Made by a program: the position numbers and the translations under genes | Assembly: GCA_025403435.1 (NCBI GenBank) | Contig: CM046354.1 | Coordinates: 37,488,459 to 37,552,458 of the forward strand | Length of the DNA: 64,000 nt | Reading direction: 5' to 3' | Origin: Artocarpus heterophyllus | Lineage: Eukaryota > Streptophyta > Magnoliopsida > Rosales > Moraceae | Shown: one piece after another, positions 1 to 10,390 of the stretch | How the letters are laid out: every line of letters begins with the position of its first letter | How positions within the stretch are numbered: position 1 is the first letter of the stretch | Notes under the pieces: model-generated | What the model was told of the DNA's origin: nothing | Seen by the model: the letters and a program-made list of their open reading frames with translations, nothing else | Database searches by the model: none

Positions 1-1046
1 AGGCTCGACTGACCAACACTGCCTAGAAAAAGCAACAATGGATGAACCAATCAAGCTAATTAAGACAAATGGTGGAAGGAGAAAGAGGAGGGAAAAGAAG
101 CCTGTGACCATTAACACAATAAAGGTAACACCCTACCAATTGACATGGAAAGATTAACTCTAGCTTTGGCCCATGTGTTGGATATCAAGACAATCCATGA
201 CCCCTCTAGCACGATTTTGATTCCTATGCCATTTGACATAACTCACATCTCTAATGTGCCACCTTACCTCACTACCGAGGCTATTAGTTGGTAAACCAAA
301 TATGAACAAATTAGTGTAGGATGTGTCATGGCCTAAATGAGGTAATAGAACTATCAATGAAGTCTTCATCACTAATATTCATTATTTATAATGCATAATG
401 ATATTTGTTATTTTTTTATGTAGTCATGTGCGGCGCGTGTATGATGACATTGTAGGTTTGGAATTGAAGAACATACAGTGAACCTCCATAAGTTTTTCGA
501 CCACACAGACCCTCTCAAAACTTATTTCAAACCATATAATGAAGGAGGTCATTGGATGTTGGCTCTCAATTTACCCTAACAAGATAAGGTAACATGGTTG
601 ATCTACTTAGCCATAAAATAAGTCCAGACTTGAAACTAATGATTCAACTGTAAGCTTATTCATCTTTACCATATTAATTATTACTGCTAATTTTTAACAT
701 TTCTTTTGATTGATGGTATTTTGATCAATGTATTTAGGGTGCTAAATGAGCGAAAGTTGCAAACACAAAGTGAGATTGCATTCAATCAACATCGAAGAAT
801 AACAAGGTTTCAAGTCCCAAGTTATGTATTCTAGTATATATGAACAAATTCAATTGTAAAAAAAATGCATGAATTTAAAATAAAAGCTTACATTCTTTTC
901 AGAAAATTCCATGACAAGAGGGGATTGTTGAATACGTCTACTTCGTACTGAGGTATATGCAAGACAACATCAATGAGGAGGTACATGGCTTAAGTGCAAT
1001 TGAACATTATACTAATGCCAAATTAGTAGAGCCTTTAGAAGAATAA
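1..1046 (+). pseudogene. Ulp1-like cysteine protease remnant of a transposon
   Basis: Decayed exons of a C48 (Ulp1/SUMO-protease-like) ORF of the kind carried by plant CACTA and Mutator-like elements. Around 485-600 the plus strand encodes a stretch ending GGHWMLALNLP, matching the His-Trp of the C48 active-site block. Around 905-1046 it encodes QEGIVEYVYFVLRYMQDNI, matching the block that normally carries the catalytic Cys in the form VECGYYVMRFM; here a Tyr or Val occupies the Cys-Gly positions. In-frame stops occur after ALNLP, before QEGIV and elsewhere. Introns probably separate the blocks. The 5' part (1-480) is too decayed to model and may extend beyond the window. In intact elements the protease is thought to act on host SUMO or ubiquitin-like proteins, but its role in transposition is not settled. 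Confidence 0.55.
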
Positions 1047-1390
1047 GGATAATTAATTTCACAAAAATTTTATTCTTGTATTTTGTTATTTGTAAATTTC
1101 ATGTGGATAGAGCCATTAAAGAGAGAGAGAGAGAATCGAGAGTTTACAGAGAGAGTTTAATAATTCAAAATGGAAGGAAAAAGGCTAGCTATGCAATTAA
1201 ATTTGGGAGGGGGCTAAAACTATGCCGTTTTAACCTCCTTCACATTGTGGTTTTCTAAGAAAACCGTTATGTAAAATTGGTCCAGCATGGCCAATTTTCA
1301 GCCCTTTTTCTCCTCCATCTAGGGAGGCCAGCTCGTGTATTATGCATTCAATGGCTTAGAATCTATTTATTTTAGTATTTTATTACAAAT
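1047..1390. other. Non-coding spacer with subterminal-like palindrome
   Basis: No gene is visible. The stretch opens with a GA-rich run near 1120-1155. Near 1248-1268 it contains GGTTTTCTAAGAAAACC, a perfect palindrome that resembles the AGAAACC subterminal motifs at the right end of the CACTA element. It may be the 3' spacer between the two converging CACTA genes, or the end of a second, abutting CACTA copy. Confidence 0.35.
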
Positions 1391-3132
1391 TTAAATACAT
1401 AAATATACATAATGAGTGAAAAAAGATACATCCTTTAGCATAAAATTAAAGAAGAAAAACAAACATGTTACAAAAAAGTAATCTAATTGAAATAAAATGT
1501 CATAAATTACTTTATGAATACTTTTCACCATCTTTAGTCTTGCCAAGAATGTTAAGCATTTGTTGACTATTGATTGACAAATGTTTTTCTCAATATGCAT
1601 AACATCCAAGCAATGACGTACAAAAAGTGTCTTCCAATATGGAAGTGCGTGGAAGATTGCTCTCTTTTTTCAAAGTCCATCTATTGGTGGCCTATCCTTA
1701 CCTCGTATTCTCTTCTCAAGTACAACTTTTACATCTTTTACCATTTTAGATACTTGTTTGCTTGTCAAAGACTACGGAGGGTCTCTTTCTTCAATGTTAC
1801 CATCAAAGGCTATCTTTTGCTTGCGGTAACAATGATCTCTTGGCAACCATCTTCTATGGCCAAGCAAACAGTTTTCTTACCATTCTTTAACCATTTGTGA
1901 GATGTTTCCTTCATACAAATAGGAAAACAAATAGAACTCTTTACCAAATAATGGGATAGACTTCCATATGCAAGGAAGTCATTAATTGTCCATATCAACA
2001 TTGCATGGAGTGTGAACATTTCTTCTCAGTAAGAATCTCTAACTTCAGTTCTATTTTCCCACAAGTTCTTTAGGTCATCAATTAATTGTGTCAAGTACAC
2101 ATCAATGTCATTTCCTGGTTGATGAGGACCTGAAATCAATAGAGGCAACATCAAGAACTTCTGTTTCATGCGTATTTGTTGAGAGAGATTGTAGTTGCCA
2201 AGTCTACGGGCCAAGTGCTATGTCTACTACTCATGTTACCATATGGGTTCATTCCATCCGTCAATAAAGCGAAATGTAGATTTCTTGGTTCTACACTAAC
2301 TTGGGATGATCGGCATTAAAATTCTTCCACTGTGGTGAATTCGCCAGATGTCTAAGCATACATTCATCAACCCATTTGTCATGGTGCCAAGTTAAATTTT
2401 TGGCACGCTTTGCGTTTCCAAATAAATGTCTCAAACGTAGTATTGGTGGAATGTACCACAACACCTTTGTCGGTACTTCTTTCTTACTTTTTTTTCTATC
2501 TTTCCTTTCTTCCACCTTGACTCTTTACAAACCGTCCTCATACTCTTTCCTATATAAGACACAATCATTTTCACAAGCATGTATTTTCTCATACTCCATG
2601 CCCAAAGTGCTTAAAGTCTCCTTAGCTTCATACATGCTAGTTGGTAATTTATTACCCTCCATTAGAAACTTTCCTAAAAATTCCAAAATATTTATGAAAC
2701 TATAATTTGACTGCTCACCTGACGCCTTCAAATTCCATAATCCAACTAAAGTAGACAATTTGGTGAAATTGGTATACCCCTCATACACGGGTGTCTCGCC
2801 AAAGCGTTCTTCCTAATCATTTACCATGTAACCATATTATCATGATCACTCATATTATCCTCCACAACAGGTTCCTTTCCTTTACTTAGTAAAGTTGGTT
2901 TGAACATAGACTCACCATGAAAATACCATGTTTAATAACTACTTATAATCCCATTTTGAAATAGGTGTCCTCTAATAATTTGAATTGAATGAGATCTATA
3001 GTTTCCACATTGAACACAAGGACACCAAATGTTATCACCTTAGGCATGAGTTTTGGCAAATAACAAAAATTCTTCGACACCATTCACATATTCTCTACTC
3101 AATTGATGATCCTCCATCCATTTTCTATCCAT
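1391..3132 (-). pseudogene. CACTA transposase TNPD (tnp2) remnant
   Basis: Read on the minus strand in order from 3132: a transposase-associated zinc-binding domain starting MDRKWMEDHQLSREYVNGVE with the pair CPCVQC (about 3132-2920, one stop inside); the N-terminal linker (2788-2525); a tnp2 block with KVLWYIPPILRLRHLFGNAK and SPQWKNF (2515-2291); a tnp2 block with LPLLISGPHQPGNDIDVYL (2214-2026); and the tnp2/DUF4218 junction MDVMHIEKNICQSIV (1609-1570). TNPD binds the TIRs and catalyses excision and insertion. Several stops and frameshifts separate the blocks, and the DUF4218/DUF4216 C-terminus is not seen, so the copy is non-functional. The domain order and wording are characteristic, so the family assignment is firm although exon borders are not. 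Confidence 0.8.
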
Positions 3133-3835
3133 TTTGGAAATCCTAAATTGAAATATGCAATTCAATTACAAACAATTTCAAAAATTAATTAATCTGCTAC
3201 ATATAAATTATATAATAAATCCACAAATTACACATGCCTATCATATTTAAATAACAAATAATATCCATATATCTACAATTTACACAAATTAATCATACTC
3301 ATAAGCTAATCATATTAAAAAACAACAAATTAATTGTACCCATCATAGTCAAATAACAAATTATATCTATAAATCCATAAACATTGATCAATACACTGAT
3401 TGAACTATAAACTAATTATATCCAATATATCTAAATAACTAATCAACAAAATGAAAACCTATAAATATGTAATTAAATACTTACAAGGAAGGAGACTAAA
3501 AAGGATGGAGGTAGAGAGGGAAGGTGATTGCAGTTTTGGGGCACTCTGACTGTGGTTTTGAGAGCTAGGTTCATGTTTTATGTCTAATTGTTGAGCTAGA
3601 ATGGAGGATTTTAAAAGAAATTACATGACAGCTTCCACTAGAAACCGTCATAAAAATGTGCACTTACACAACAGTTTCCATTAGAAACCTTTGTGTAACG
3701 TCTATTCTTACACGATGGTTATTTGTAAAAACTATTGTATAAGGCCTCGCTTTCTACCACGACAGTTTTCATATTTTCAGTGTAACTCCATGCGTTTTTT
3801 CCCAACTATCACAATGGTTTTTCAAAAAATGTTGT
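3133..3835. other. CACTA 5' leader and subterminal repeat region
   Basis: No coding sequence. 3133-3480 is AT-rich. From about 3600 to 3835 there are several diverged copies of a motif like AGAAACCRTCRTGTAA in both orientations (near 3640, 3680, 3710, 3815), as expected of the transposase-binding subterminal repeats of a CACTA element. It sits just upstream of the minus-strand transposase remnant. Confidence 0.45.
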
Positions 3836-5532
3836 TGTAATGCCTGTGAATTTTAAACTAGAATTAATTATGTTAAGTTTAATTATTAAGTGTGTCAAGT
3901 GTGATTTTATTGTTAATTTCAGTCATTTAAAATTTTATTGCATTTGTTATATTTAAAAATTTGATTTTTGGTTTCAAATACCAAATGGCATTTTCACAAC
4001 ATACATTCCCCATATTTACAAAAATACCATTCAAGCCCCTCTTTTATTTTCCCTCTTTCCCTCTATCATTTTTCCCTCACTCTATCTCTCTCGTGTCTCA
4101 CTCTCTCTGCACACTCTTTTCTCTCCCTCTTTCCTTTGATTTTTCCCACTAATTTGAGGTAATAAACAAAGTTCAATCCACCCAAGAATTTTGCAAAAAG
4201 GCCATTGAGGTTAGCTCTTTCTTCCTTTCTTTTTCAAACTTCAAGCTTTATTTTCAAATTTTCAACTTTCCTTGGATATTGAAATCCGAACTTCTTTGAG
4301 CTCAAATAATGATCAATTTAAGCTATTGAAACTATTTTATAGTGAATCTAAACTTGATTTGAGCTAAAATTGATTTAAGCAAGTTTTTACATTTTTCTTT
4401 GATTTACAAATCAAAGGTGAAATTTGGGAAAAATGATTTCTAATTGTTTAAAACTATGTTTCTATGTTTTGTGTATGATTTTAATGAATTAAAAACTATT
4501 TTGGAATCAAAAAGATTAAGTTAAAGTTGGATTTAAATTTGGGCATTCAAAGCAAGTCATGCTGCTCGTGTTGGCGCGTTCAACCGCGTGTAGTATAGTG
4601 CGGTCGACTGCAGTGTGCAAGTTCGGCGAGCCGGACCTATCTAATCGGCAGGCCAAACTCAATATTTCGGTAGGCTAACTACGCACCATGAAATTGTATT
4701 TTTACTCCTAATTTTCAATGGTTAGTAATTTAGAAATATTTTAAAAAGGATGATGATTTTGTGTCATGATTATTTTGAGTCAAAAAAGCACACTGATAAT
4801 TAAATTAACATAATGATATTTGATGAATGAAATTTCTGACTTTAAATGTAATTTTTAAGGTTTTGAACATTGACGAAGATTACGTTAAATTTTGTTAGAG
4901 CTAACAGTATTGAATTTCAAAATAAGGTAGGATATTGAAGTTGTTTTTACACATTTAAGGAATTGTATTTTAATATTCTTTTTGATTTCCAAAAACCATA
5001 CGGTGATGTTTTATCGAGTTTTTTACAAGTAAATATTTATTAATTTGGTTAAAATCTTGGGATCCAATTATTTTCAGTAAGTATGATTTGTGCATGATTC
5101 TTTTCTTTATAACTGTGAGTTTTGAACAAAATATTTTTAACTGATTATCCTACTGAGCCTTTCGCTCACGTTTTACTGTTTTTAAAACCTTTCCCCCTAG
5201 GTTTGAAGAAGAAGGAGCATAAGTTAAAATAGTATTTTTCTCTTAAACTGTTGTATAACACGTGTACTGTTCGACTTATCTCGATGTCATTGTCGTCTCT
5301 ATCAGTTACATAGTATAATTTATTTTAAAGACGATGATTTTCAATAATCTTGTATTATTATTATTTCCATTTAATTACCTACCCACCTCGTGATAAACAC
5401 CCACGTGATAGTGACTGCTGATGAGATTTCAACTGAGCAATTTAATTTACATTTATTTACTTTATGTTCATTTACTCATTTTTATTGATCTTATTTAATA
5501 TAACGATCCACCCCCTGTTACGGGTCGTCATA
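3836..5532 (+). repeat. Solo LTR related to the Ty3/gypsy element at 7065-16140
   Basis: The block begins TGTAATGCCTGTGAATTTTA, matching the gypsy LTR start TGTAACGCCCCGAAATTTA. It ends GGGTCGTCATA, matching GGGCGTGACA, so the canonical terminal CA has become TA. It shares the order of landmarks with that LTR: a pyrimidine-rich tract (4070-4140), an array of CGGCAGGCC-like motifs (4601-4680), and the conserved stretch TACTGAGCCTTTCGCTCACG (5151-5170; compare 8803). Flanking bases are GTTGT (3831-3835) and GTCGT (5533-5537), a target duplication with one mismatch. No internal region or second LTR is present, so it is best read as a solo LTR left by LTR-LTR recombination. Overall identity to the intact LTR is low, so it is a related but distinct family or an old copy. 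Confidence 0.6.
4598..4684. repeat. Quasi-palindrome array in the solo LTR (22-bp spacing)
   Basis: Four degenerate copies of the motif GTTCGGC-NN-GCCGAAC have their CGG at 4601, 4624, 4646 and 4668, giving spacings of 23, 22 and 22 bp. The clearest are AGTTCGGCGAGCCGGAC and ATCGGCAGGCCAAAC. This is the same motif and spacing as in the intact gypsy LTRs and in the copia element further right. Confidence 0.55.
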
Positions 5533-5888
5533 GTCGTTAAATGAGGATCGTTTGATCTAATGTTTCTAGTAGTGATAATATGTTTTGTTAACCGTAATAA
5601 GTTAATTTTGAGGCCAAATAACATAGATAACACATAAGATATAGACCATTTGTAGAAAACTGGTGAAAACAACATATATATATATTTTTTTTTTTTTTTG
5701 TGTGACCACAAATTGTCATCTAATGTCAAGTCTAGACGCGTATGGCAACACAAAAAGTGGCCTTTAAATGTCGGATGAAAATTGCCGTTGTATGTATCAT
5801 TCTCGATAAGACTATGGCTATAGAAACCATCGTCTCCTCTTTTAATGGTGGTTGTTAACTATCGTTAAATCATTTACTTGCTCTAGTG
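5533..5888. other. CACTA subterminal region beyond the solo LTR
   Basis: No gene. Holds a T-run near 5686-5699, a short TA repeat (5671-5682), and near 5820-5888 the motifs TATAGAAACCATCGTC and AACTATCGTTAAATC followed by CTCTAGTG, which reads CACTAGAG on the minus strand. This fits the outermost part of the interrupted CACTA element. Confidence 0.4.
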
Positions 5889-7064
5889 TTACGAATTAGA
5901 TTTATAGCGAAAAAATAGTGGGTTTCCCTTTCTTTAGTGGTGGCCACGTGAATATATAGGACTTGGATTTATTGGATATAATCTAAGGGTTCTAATATCT
6001 CGAAAAAATGTAAATAACATATAGCTCCCATAAAAGCCTATCAAACAAAAGAAGGAAAACCACCCCTTTAGTTTAGTATAGTAAGGTCTAAGCTTTCCTT
6101 CCGTTCTGCGAGAGTAGGCACCAAAACCTATCATTTATTGGAGTGGAAGGCGCAGCTTCCCATCCTCATTCCGAAACAAAGAGAGTAAGGCCGCTTGTGA
6201 CCTACCACTTGTGACCTATCTTATTGGTCCAACCCCTACTTTAAGAGGAAAGCACAAATCCCCTTTTCGTTTAGCCGATATCTCTTGAAGTATTTGTTTT
6301 GAAAAGCCTGCGGTCGTCAGGCCTTTGATATATCATTTATCTAGTGATCGAGAAATGCAACTCGATCAGGGTCGAGCCAATTATTGTAATGCTTCACTCA
6401 CAGCTACAAGACTTTATTGGTCCGGTTCGAATCCCTTCTGCCTTAACTTAAATAGTTCGTACGCATCTTTTTCTTTGCCTTTTGTGCAGTAGGGTCTTTA
6501 GACACTTGAGTTGCTGCACCCCCGCGGGTTGGTATGATATATACTCGATTACTCATACTTGATTGCTTGATATATCCATGCCAGTAGGGAGGGAAATACT
6601 TAATTGGCTTCGAGCTGCCCTTCTCTTTTTGAATATGGAATTCCGGCGGGGCATATTTCTTTATAAAATAAAAGAAAGCCCTCTTTTTGTTAGCTGTTAG
6701 CGCGCAGTAGCCCATCTCATGATACGGAGAGAACCATTTGATATGAGTAACAATTAGTTTCCTTTCACCGGGCGTGTGGCATTAAGAGCCCCTTGGGATC
6801 CTTCCTCATCAAGAGAAGAGATCCACTCATGCATAGCTTCGACTAAGAAGAATAATACAAGGGAGTCTTCTTCTTCGAAGTCGCCCTAGGTTTCGATCCA
6901 CCATCGGTGAGACCCCTCTTGCTTAAGTACTGGTTCCCTTCACTAAAAGAAAGAACTCGTTGAGACTTGGTCCATTGTTAGGAGAACCTCGTCTCTCCCT
7001 CTCTCACCTCAAGGTATGGTTTGGGCCCTGTGGTGGTGCAGAACTAACTCCATAGCTGCACCCA
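5889..7064. other. Organelle-like (probably mitochondrial) insertion, NUMT candidate
   Basis: This segment is visibly richer in G and C than the AT-rich nuclear DNA around it. It has the texture of plant mitochondrial intergenic DNA: mixed-composition, non-repetitive, with open stretches that match no nuclear family I know and a tRNA-like T-arm string GGTTCGAATCCC at 6424-6435 without the rest of a tRNA. Two open stretches on the minus strand (6134-5934 and 6715-6443) are not recognisable proteins. I identify no named mitochondrial gene, so the call rests on composition and style only. The right edge is cut by the gypsy insertion at 7065; the DNA that resumes at 16146 is AT-rich and looks nuclear. 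Confidence 0.4.
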
Positions 7065-9226
7065 TGTAACGCCCCGAAATTTATTTAATGTTAATGTAAT
7101 ATAAATGATGAATTAGTGTGCCATAATTAACGTTTTAACATTTATTTGATTACTTGGTTGGATTCTTAGTTTTTGGTTGTTTTGTTAAATTGATGCATTC
7201 AAAGGATTCCTTATTGTTTTAAAATGATGTTTTGAGTTTTAAAACACAACAATTTGTAAAATGTTAAAAATACTTCGTTTTACAAAACCGCAAGCGGCAC
7301 ATGGTTTTCGCACAGTAAAACCGCCCACCGATTCTCTCTATTTATTTCCTTCCTCTCTCTCTCTCTCTCTCCTCACTCTCACGCATCTCCCTCTCTCTTC
7401 TCTCTCTCCCTCGGTAGCCTCTCTCTCTCTCTATCTCTCTCAAAATTTTTGAACTCCATTTCGAATCCAAGCTTCGGGTTAGTAAGGAGGAAGCTCGGGG
7501 ACGTGATTCGACAACCGAGGACGCGGATTGAAGCTTCGATTCGAGGTTAGATTTGAAATTTCTAAACTTTTTACAAAATTTTCAATTTGGTGCATTTTTG
7601 AAATCTAGGGTTGTTTAAGCTTAGAAAACAGTGGATTTGAGTTAAATGAACTTAGAACAACTAGAATCTAAGCTTAGATTGAAGAAAAACAAATCGGATT
7701 CAAGATTTTTCATTTTTCCCCTCATTTTCTCATTTTTGGATTTTTGAGGATTTTGAGTTTAAATCTTGTTTAAATGAGTTCAAACATGTTCTAGTATGTT
7801 TTTCTATCAACTGTGATTGTTTTTCATGCCTGGGATTTGAGAAAAACAGGTTAGAATCAAGATTTGAATTTTAGGGATCAAGAAACCCGTGGCTGGGATT
7901 TCTGGATTTTCCCAGTTCGGCAGGCTGAACTGTGTGTTCGGCAGGCCGAAGTGATGATCGGCAGGCCGGTGTTCTTTCGACCGGCAGGCCGAACCTGGAA
8001 AATTGTTCGGCTGACCGAACCTTGCTTCCGGCAGGCCGAACTGTGCAGTTCGGCAGGCCGAAGCAGGGCGTCCGGTAGGCCGACCGAGGCATGGAAAAAT
8101 TTGTGATTTTCACCCGTTTTCACTGTTTTGAACCCTGATTTAAATCCCAACCTTATAGAATGATTTTAAAGGTACAAATGGCACACTAGGACATCATGAA
8201 ATGGTTCCGTAACATAGAATGTCTCGAACTAGATATTGATCGACTTAGTTTGTATCTAGGATCGTTCGTGGTTCCGTGGAGCTAACGTATAGCGGACGGG
8301 GATTACGGTGTGGGGCACCGGCATGAGTATTGAGGTAGGACTTCTATCCTATTTCTTTGGTAGCCTGGTTTTGAAATGATTTGGCTTTGAAAAGGATTTC
8401 TATCAAAATGTTTTCAACGGTTGTTTAAAAATGGTTTTATCGGTTATATTTTAATATACCGTGATTATGAAATGAACTTCATAATGAACGTAATTGACAA
8501 CACTCGGTAATTGGGTTTTGAATGATAATGATAACAAACACTAAGGCATGATGCCATATCAGAGATCGGGTTGTGTAGCGATCGACCTTGGGGGCAGGTC
8601 CCGAAACCCAGTTGGGCCACTACGGTGGTGATATCATGGTTTGCCTAGGTAAAGGAAAAATGGTGTTTTCGATTGTACGAGTAGACTGTTCTGTGTCAGA
8701 ACGACTCTACTCAAATTATGTGTTTATTTATTTAAGTTTCCTTTTGAGTGATCCTAACAATGAACTGTTTCTTTAAATTCAATTATTTATAAAACATAGT
8801 CCTACTGAGCCTTTCGCTCACGTTTTATTGTTTTAAATTTTTCCCCCCTTCTAGGTGGTTTCCCATTTAGGTTTGGAGAGGATTCTTCGGACCGAACTCA
8901 GAAGCAATAGGAGGATTGATTTATATTTTGTATTATTTAAGTCAAGGCAAGTAAGACTTAACTTTATTTGTACTTGGACTGTAATTGTATTTATGGTATT
9001 GTCAGTACCATGTGTGTGCACAAGTTGTGGGTTGTGGAACCCATACTCGCGGTTTTTATTTAATCTTTATTACTCGTTTAATATTTATAAATTCTTTTAT
9101 AAAATGTGGTGGAAATCTTCTTATTCCCCACTTAATTTAATCCTTAAACCAATGGTTTTAATTAAATTCTCTTTTAATTAATCTAAATATTCTGCCACGT
9201 CACCTCCCGTACTCCGGGGCGTGACA
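7065..9226 (+). repeat. 5' LTR of the gypsy element
   Basis: Length 2,162 bp, TG...CA ends. It contains a CT-microsatellite tract (7350-7440), an eight-unit quasi-palindrome array (7911-8085), and the conserved stretch TACTGAGCCTTTCGCTCACG at 8803. It differs from the 3' LTR by scattered substitutions, by lacking one copy of an approximately 38-bp CT-rich duplication, and by having one more array unit. LTRs carry the promoter and polyadenylation signals; I do not see a convincing TATA box to place the start site. Confidence 0.93.
7911..8088. repeat. Eight-unit quasi-palindrome array in the 5' LTR
   Basis: Eight copies of GTTCGGC-AG-GCCGAAC or close variants. The CGG of each lies at 7918, 7939, 7959, 7982, 8008, 8029, 8051 and 8073, so spacings are 21, 20, 23, 26, 21, 22 and 22 bp. 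Half-sites are conserved while the bases between units vary, which is unlike a simple minisatellite in which the whole unit is conserved. As DNA it offers dyad-symmetric sites on one face of the helix; as RNA each could form a small GC-rich hairpin. Confidence 0.8.
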
Positions 9227-9229
9227 GAA

Positions 9230-9243
9230 TGGTATCAGAGCTC
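9230..9243 (+). promoter_or_regulatory. Primer-binding site (initiator tRNA-Met type)
   Basis: TGGTATCAGAGCTC begins three bases after the 5' LTR. It is complementary to the 3' end of plant initiator tRNA-Met, the standard primer for minus-strand DNA synthesis in this class of element. Confidence 0.9.
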
Positions 9244-9331
9244 AAGGTTATGAACCTTGGGAATTGCGCACACATAGGTTTGACAATGAAATACCTCTGA
9301 CAGTCCAAATTTTGTTTTCAGAAGTGGGAGA

Positions 9332-10390
9332 ATGGCACCTAGACATCGTTCGACAGCTGACGCCGAGTTTGGGAATGATGAGAGCATGATGAGGTCTATG
9401 TTTGCGGCTTTCCGGCAGATGGCAGCCAGGGCTAGACCGGGAGATTCTGATGTTGGTTGTCGGCATGCATACTTTAAGGAATTCCAGCGGGCGTCTATTC
9501 TGACTTTTGATGGCAATGGGGATCCGCAGCTAGCAGAGTATTGGTTGGATTCGATCTTGAAGCATCTGGATACTCTTGGTGTGCCTGAGGAGTATCGTGT
9601 GGAATTTACGGCGTATAAGCTCAAGGGTGGCGCTAATACCTGGTGGAAGCAGACTAAGCGTCTAGAGCGCGATGGTGATATCAGTTGGGACAAGTTCGAG
9701 GAGCTGTTCTATGAACGGTATTTTTCGCAGGGGTATAGAGATCAGAAGGCAGCTGAGTTCTACAGGTTGCTGCAGGGTGACTTGTCAGTTCGGGAGTATG
9801 AGGCAAAGTTTAATGAGTTGGCTAGGTTTGCTCCATCAGCGGTGGCATCAGAGCGCGAGAAATGTATTAAGTTTCAGGAAGGGCTCAACGCTCCTATTCG
9901 ACGGTAGTTGGTTGCTCTACGGCTTAGGAGTTTCAGAGAGCTTGTGTCGTCGGCGATCTTAGTGGAAAATGATTATGTGTAGTATTGTGAGGACCGAGCC
10001 AAGGCTTCAGGAGGACCGCACAGGAGTGGCAGGAAGAGCACCAGTAGTCGTCCAGCTCTAGGGAAAGGCAAGCAAGGCGGTGCGACCAGTGGTAGCAGCA
10101 GTTCGTCTGGCAGCGGGCGCAGCAATCCCTACAGCTTTCATTGTCATTTCTGTCAGCAGCCCGGACATATCAAGAGGAATTGCCCGATCAGGAGTGCTCG
10201 TCTTGGATCTTAGACCGGGGAGGATGCCAGTCGTTCGTCTCAGCCTCAGACCCTACCTCCGCCTCCGCAGTACCCGCAGTTGCAGTATCCGCAGTTCTCT
10301 CCTCAGCAATTCTCATATCCGACACGGGGACAGCAGCCGCAACATTTTCAGCGCAGTGTTCCTCAGTATTGAGCACCGAGTATCGGTAGT
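9332..10390 (+). pseudogene. Gypsy gag with in-frame stops
   Basis: Starts at ATG 9332 (MAPRHRSTADAEF), about 105 bp after the LTR. Residues 50-190 form the retrotransposon gag domain with FTAYKLKGGANTWWKQ and ISWDKFEELFYERYF. The zinc knuckle CHFCQQPGHIKRNC (C-X2-C-X4-H-X4-C) lies at 10142-10183 in the same frame, followed by a Pro/Gln-rich tail. The product would form the virus-like particle and bind the RNA. In-frame stops are TAG at 9905, 9980 and 10211 and TGA at 10370. The three TAG codons are each one C-to-T change from CAG. No frameshift is needed to read through into pol, so gag and pol are one polyprotein. Confidence 0.9.

Larger units (their letters stand above)
1..5888 (-). mobile_element. 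CACTA (En/Spm-like) transposon, right part, decayed
   Basis: The element is defined by a tnp2/TNPD transposase remnant on the minus strand, an Ulp1-like remnant on the plus strand, and subterminal motifs of the form AGAAACCRTC (near 3640, 3680 and 5820). Its right end is inferred at 5888, where the minus strand begins CACTAGAGCAAG, close to the usual CACTA terminus; the three bases after it are TTA. A solo LTR (3836-5532) splits the subterminal region. The left end lies outside the window. CACTA elements move by cut and paste using the TNPD product. Many stops and shifts in both ORFs show this copy is dead. The right boundary is an inference; an alternative is an end at 3842, where the minus strand reads CATTACAACAAC, but those bases also form the first bases of the solo LTR. 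Confidence 0.55.

Noticed and set aside
3836..3842. CACTA right terminus CATTACAAC
   Set aside because: These bases also form the first bases of the solo LTR, which has its own matching right end and near-matching flanks; the better CACTA end is at 5888.
6424..6435. tRNA T-arm-like string GGTTCGAATCCC
   Set aside because: No matching acceptor, D or anticodon arms can be laid out around it.
7911..8088. CRISPR-like array
   Set aside because: Units are short dyads with 5-10 bp between them in a plant LTR; no repeat-spacer architecture and no cas genes.
7864..8150. Open frames of 80-90 codons on both strands, with repeated RQAE or GRP peptides
   Set aside because: They arise because the CGGCAGGCCGAA motif array lacks stops in several frames. 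They lie inside the LTR, and the 3' LTR copy breaks them.
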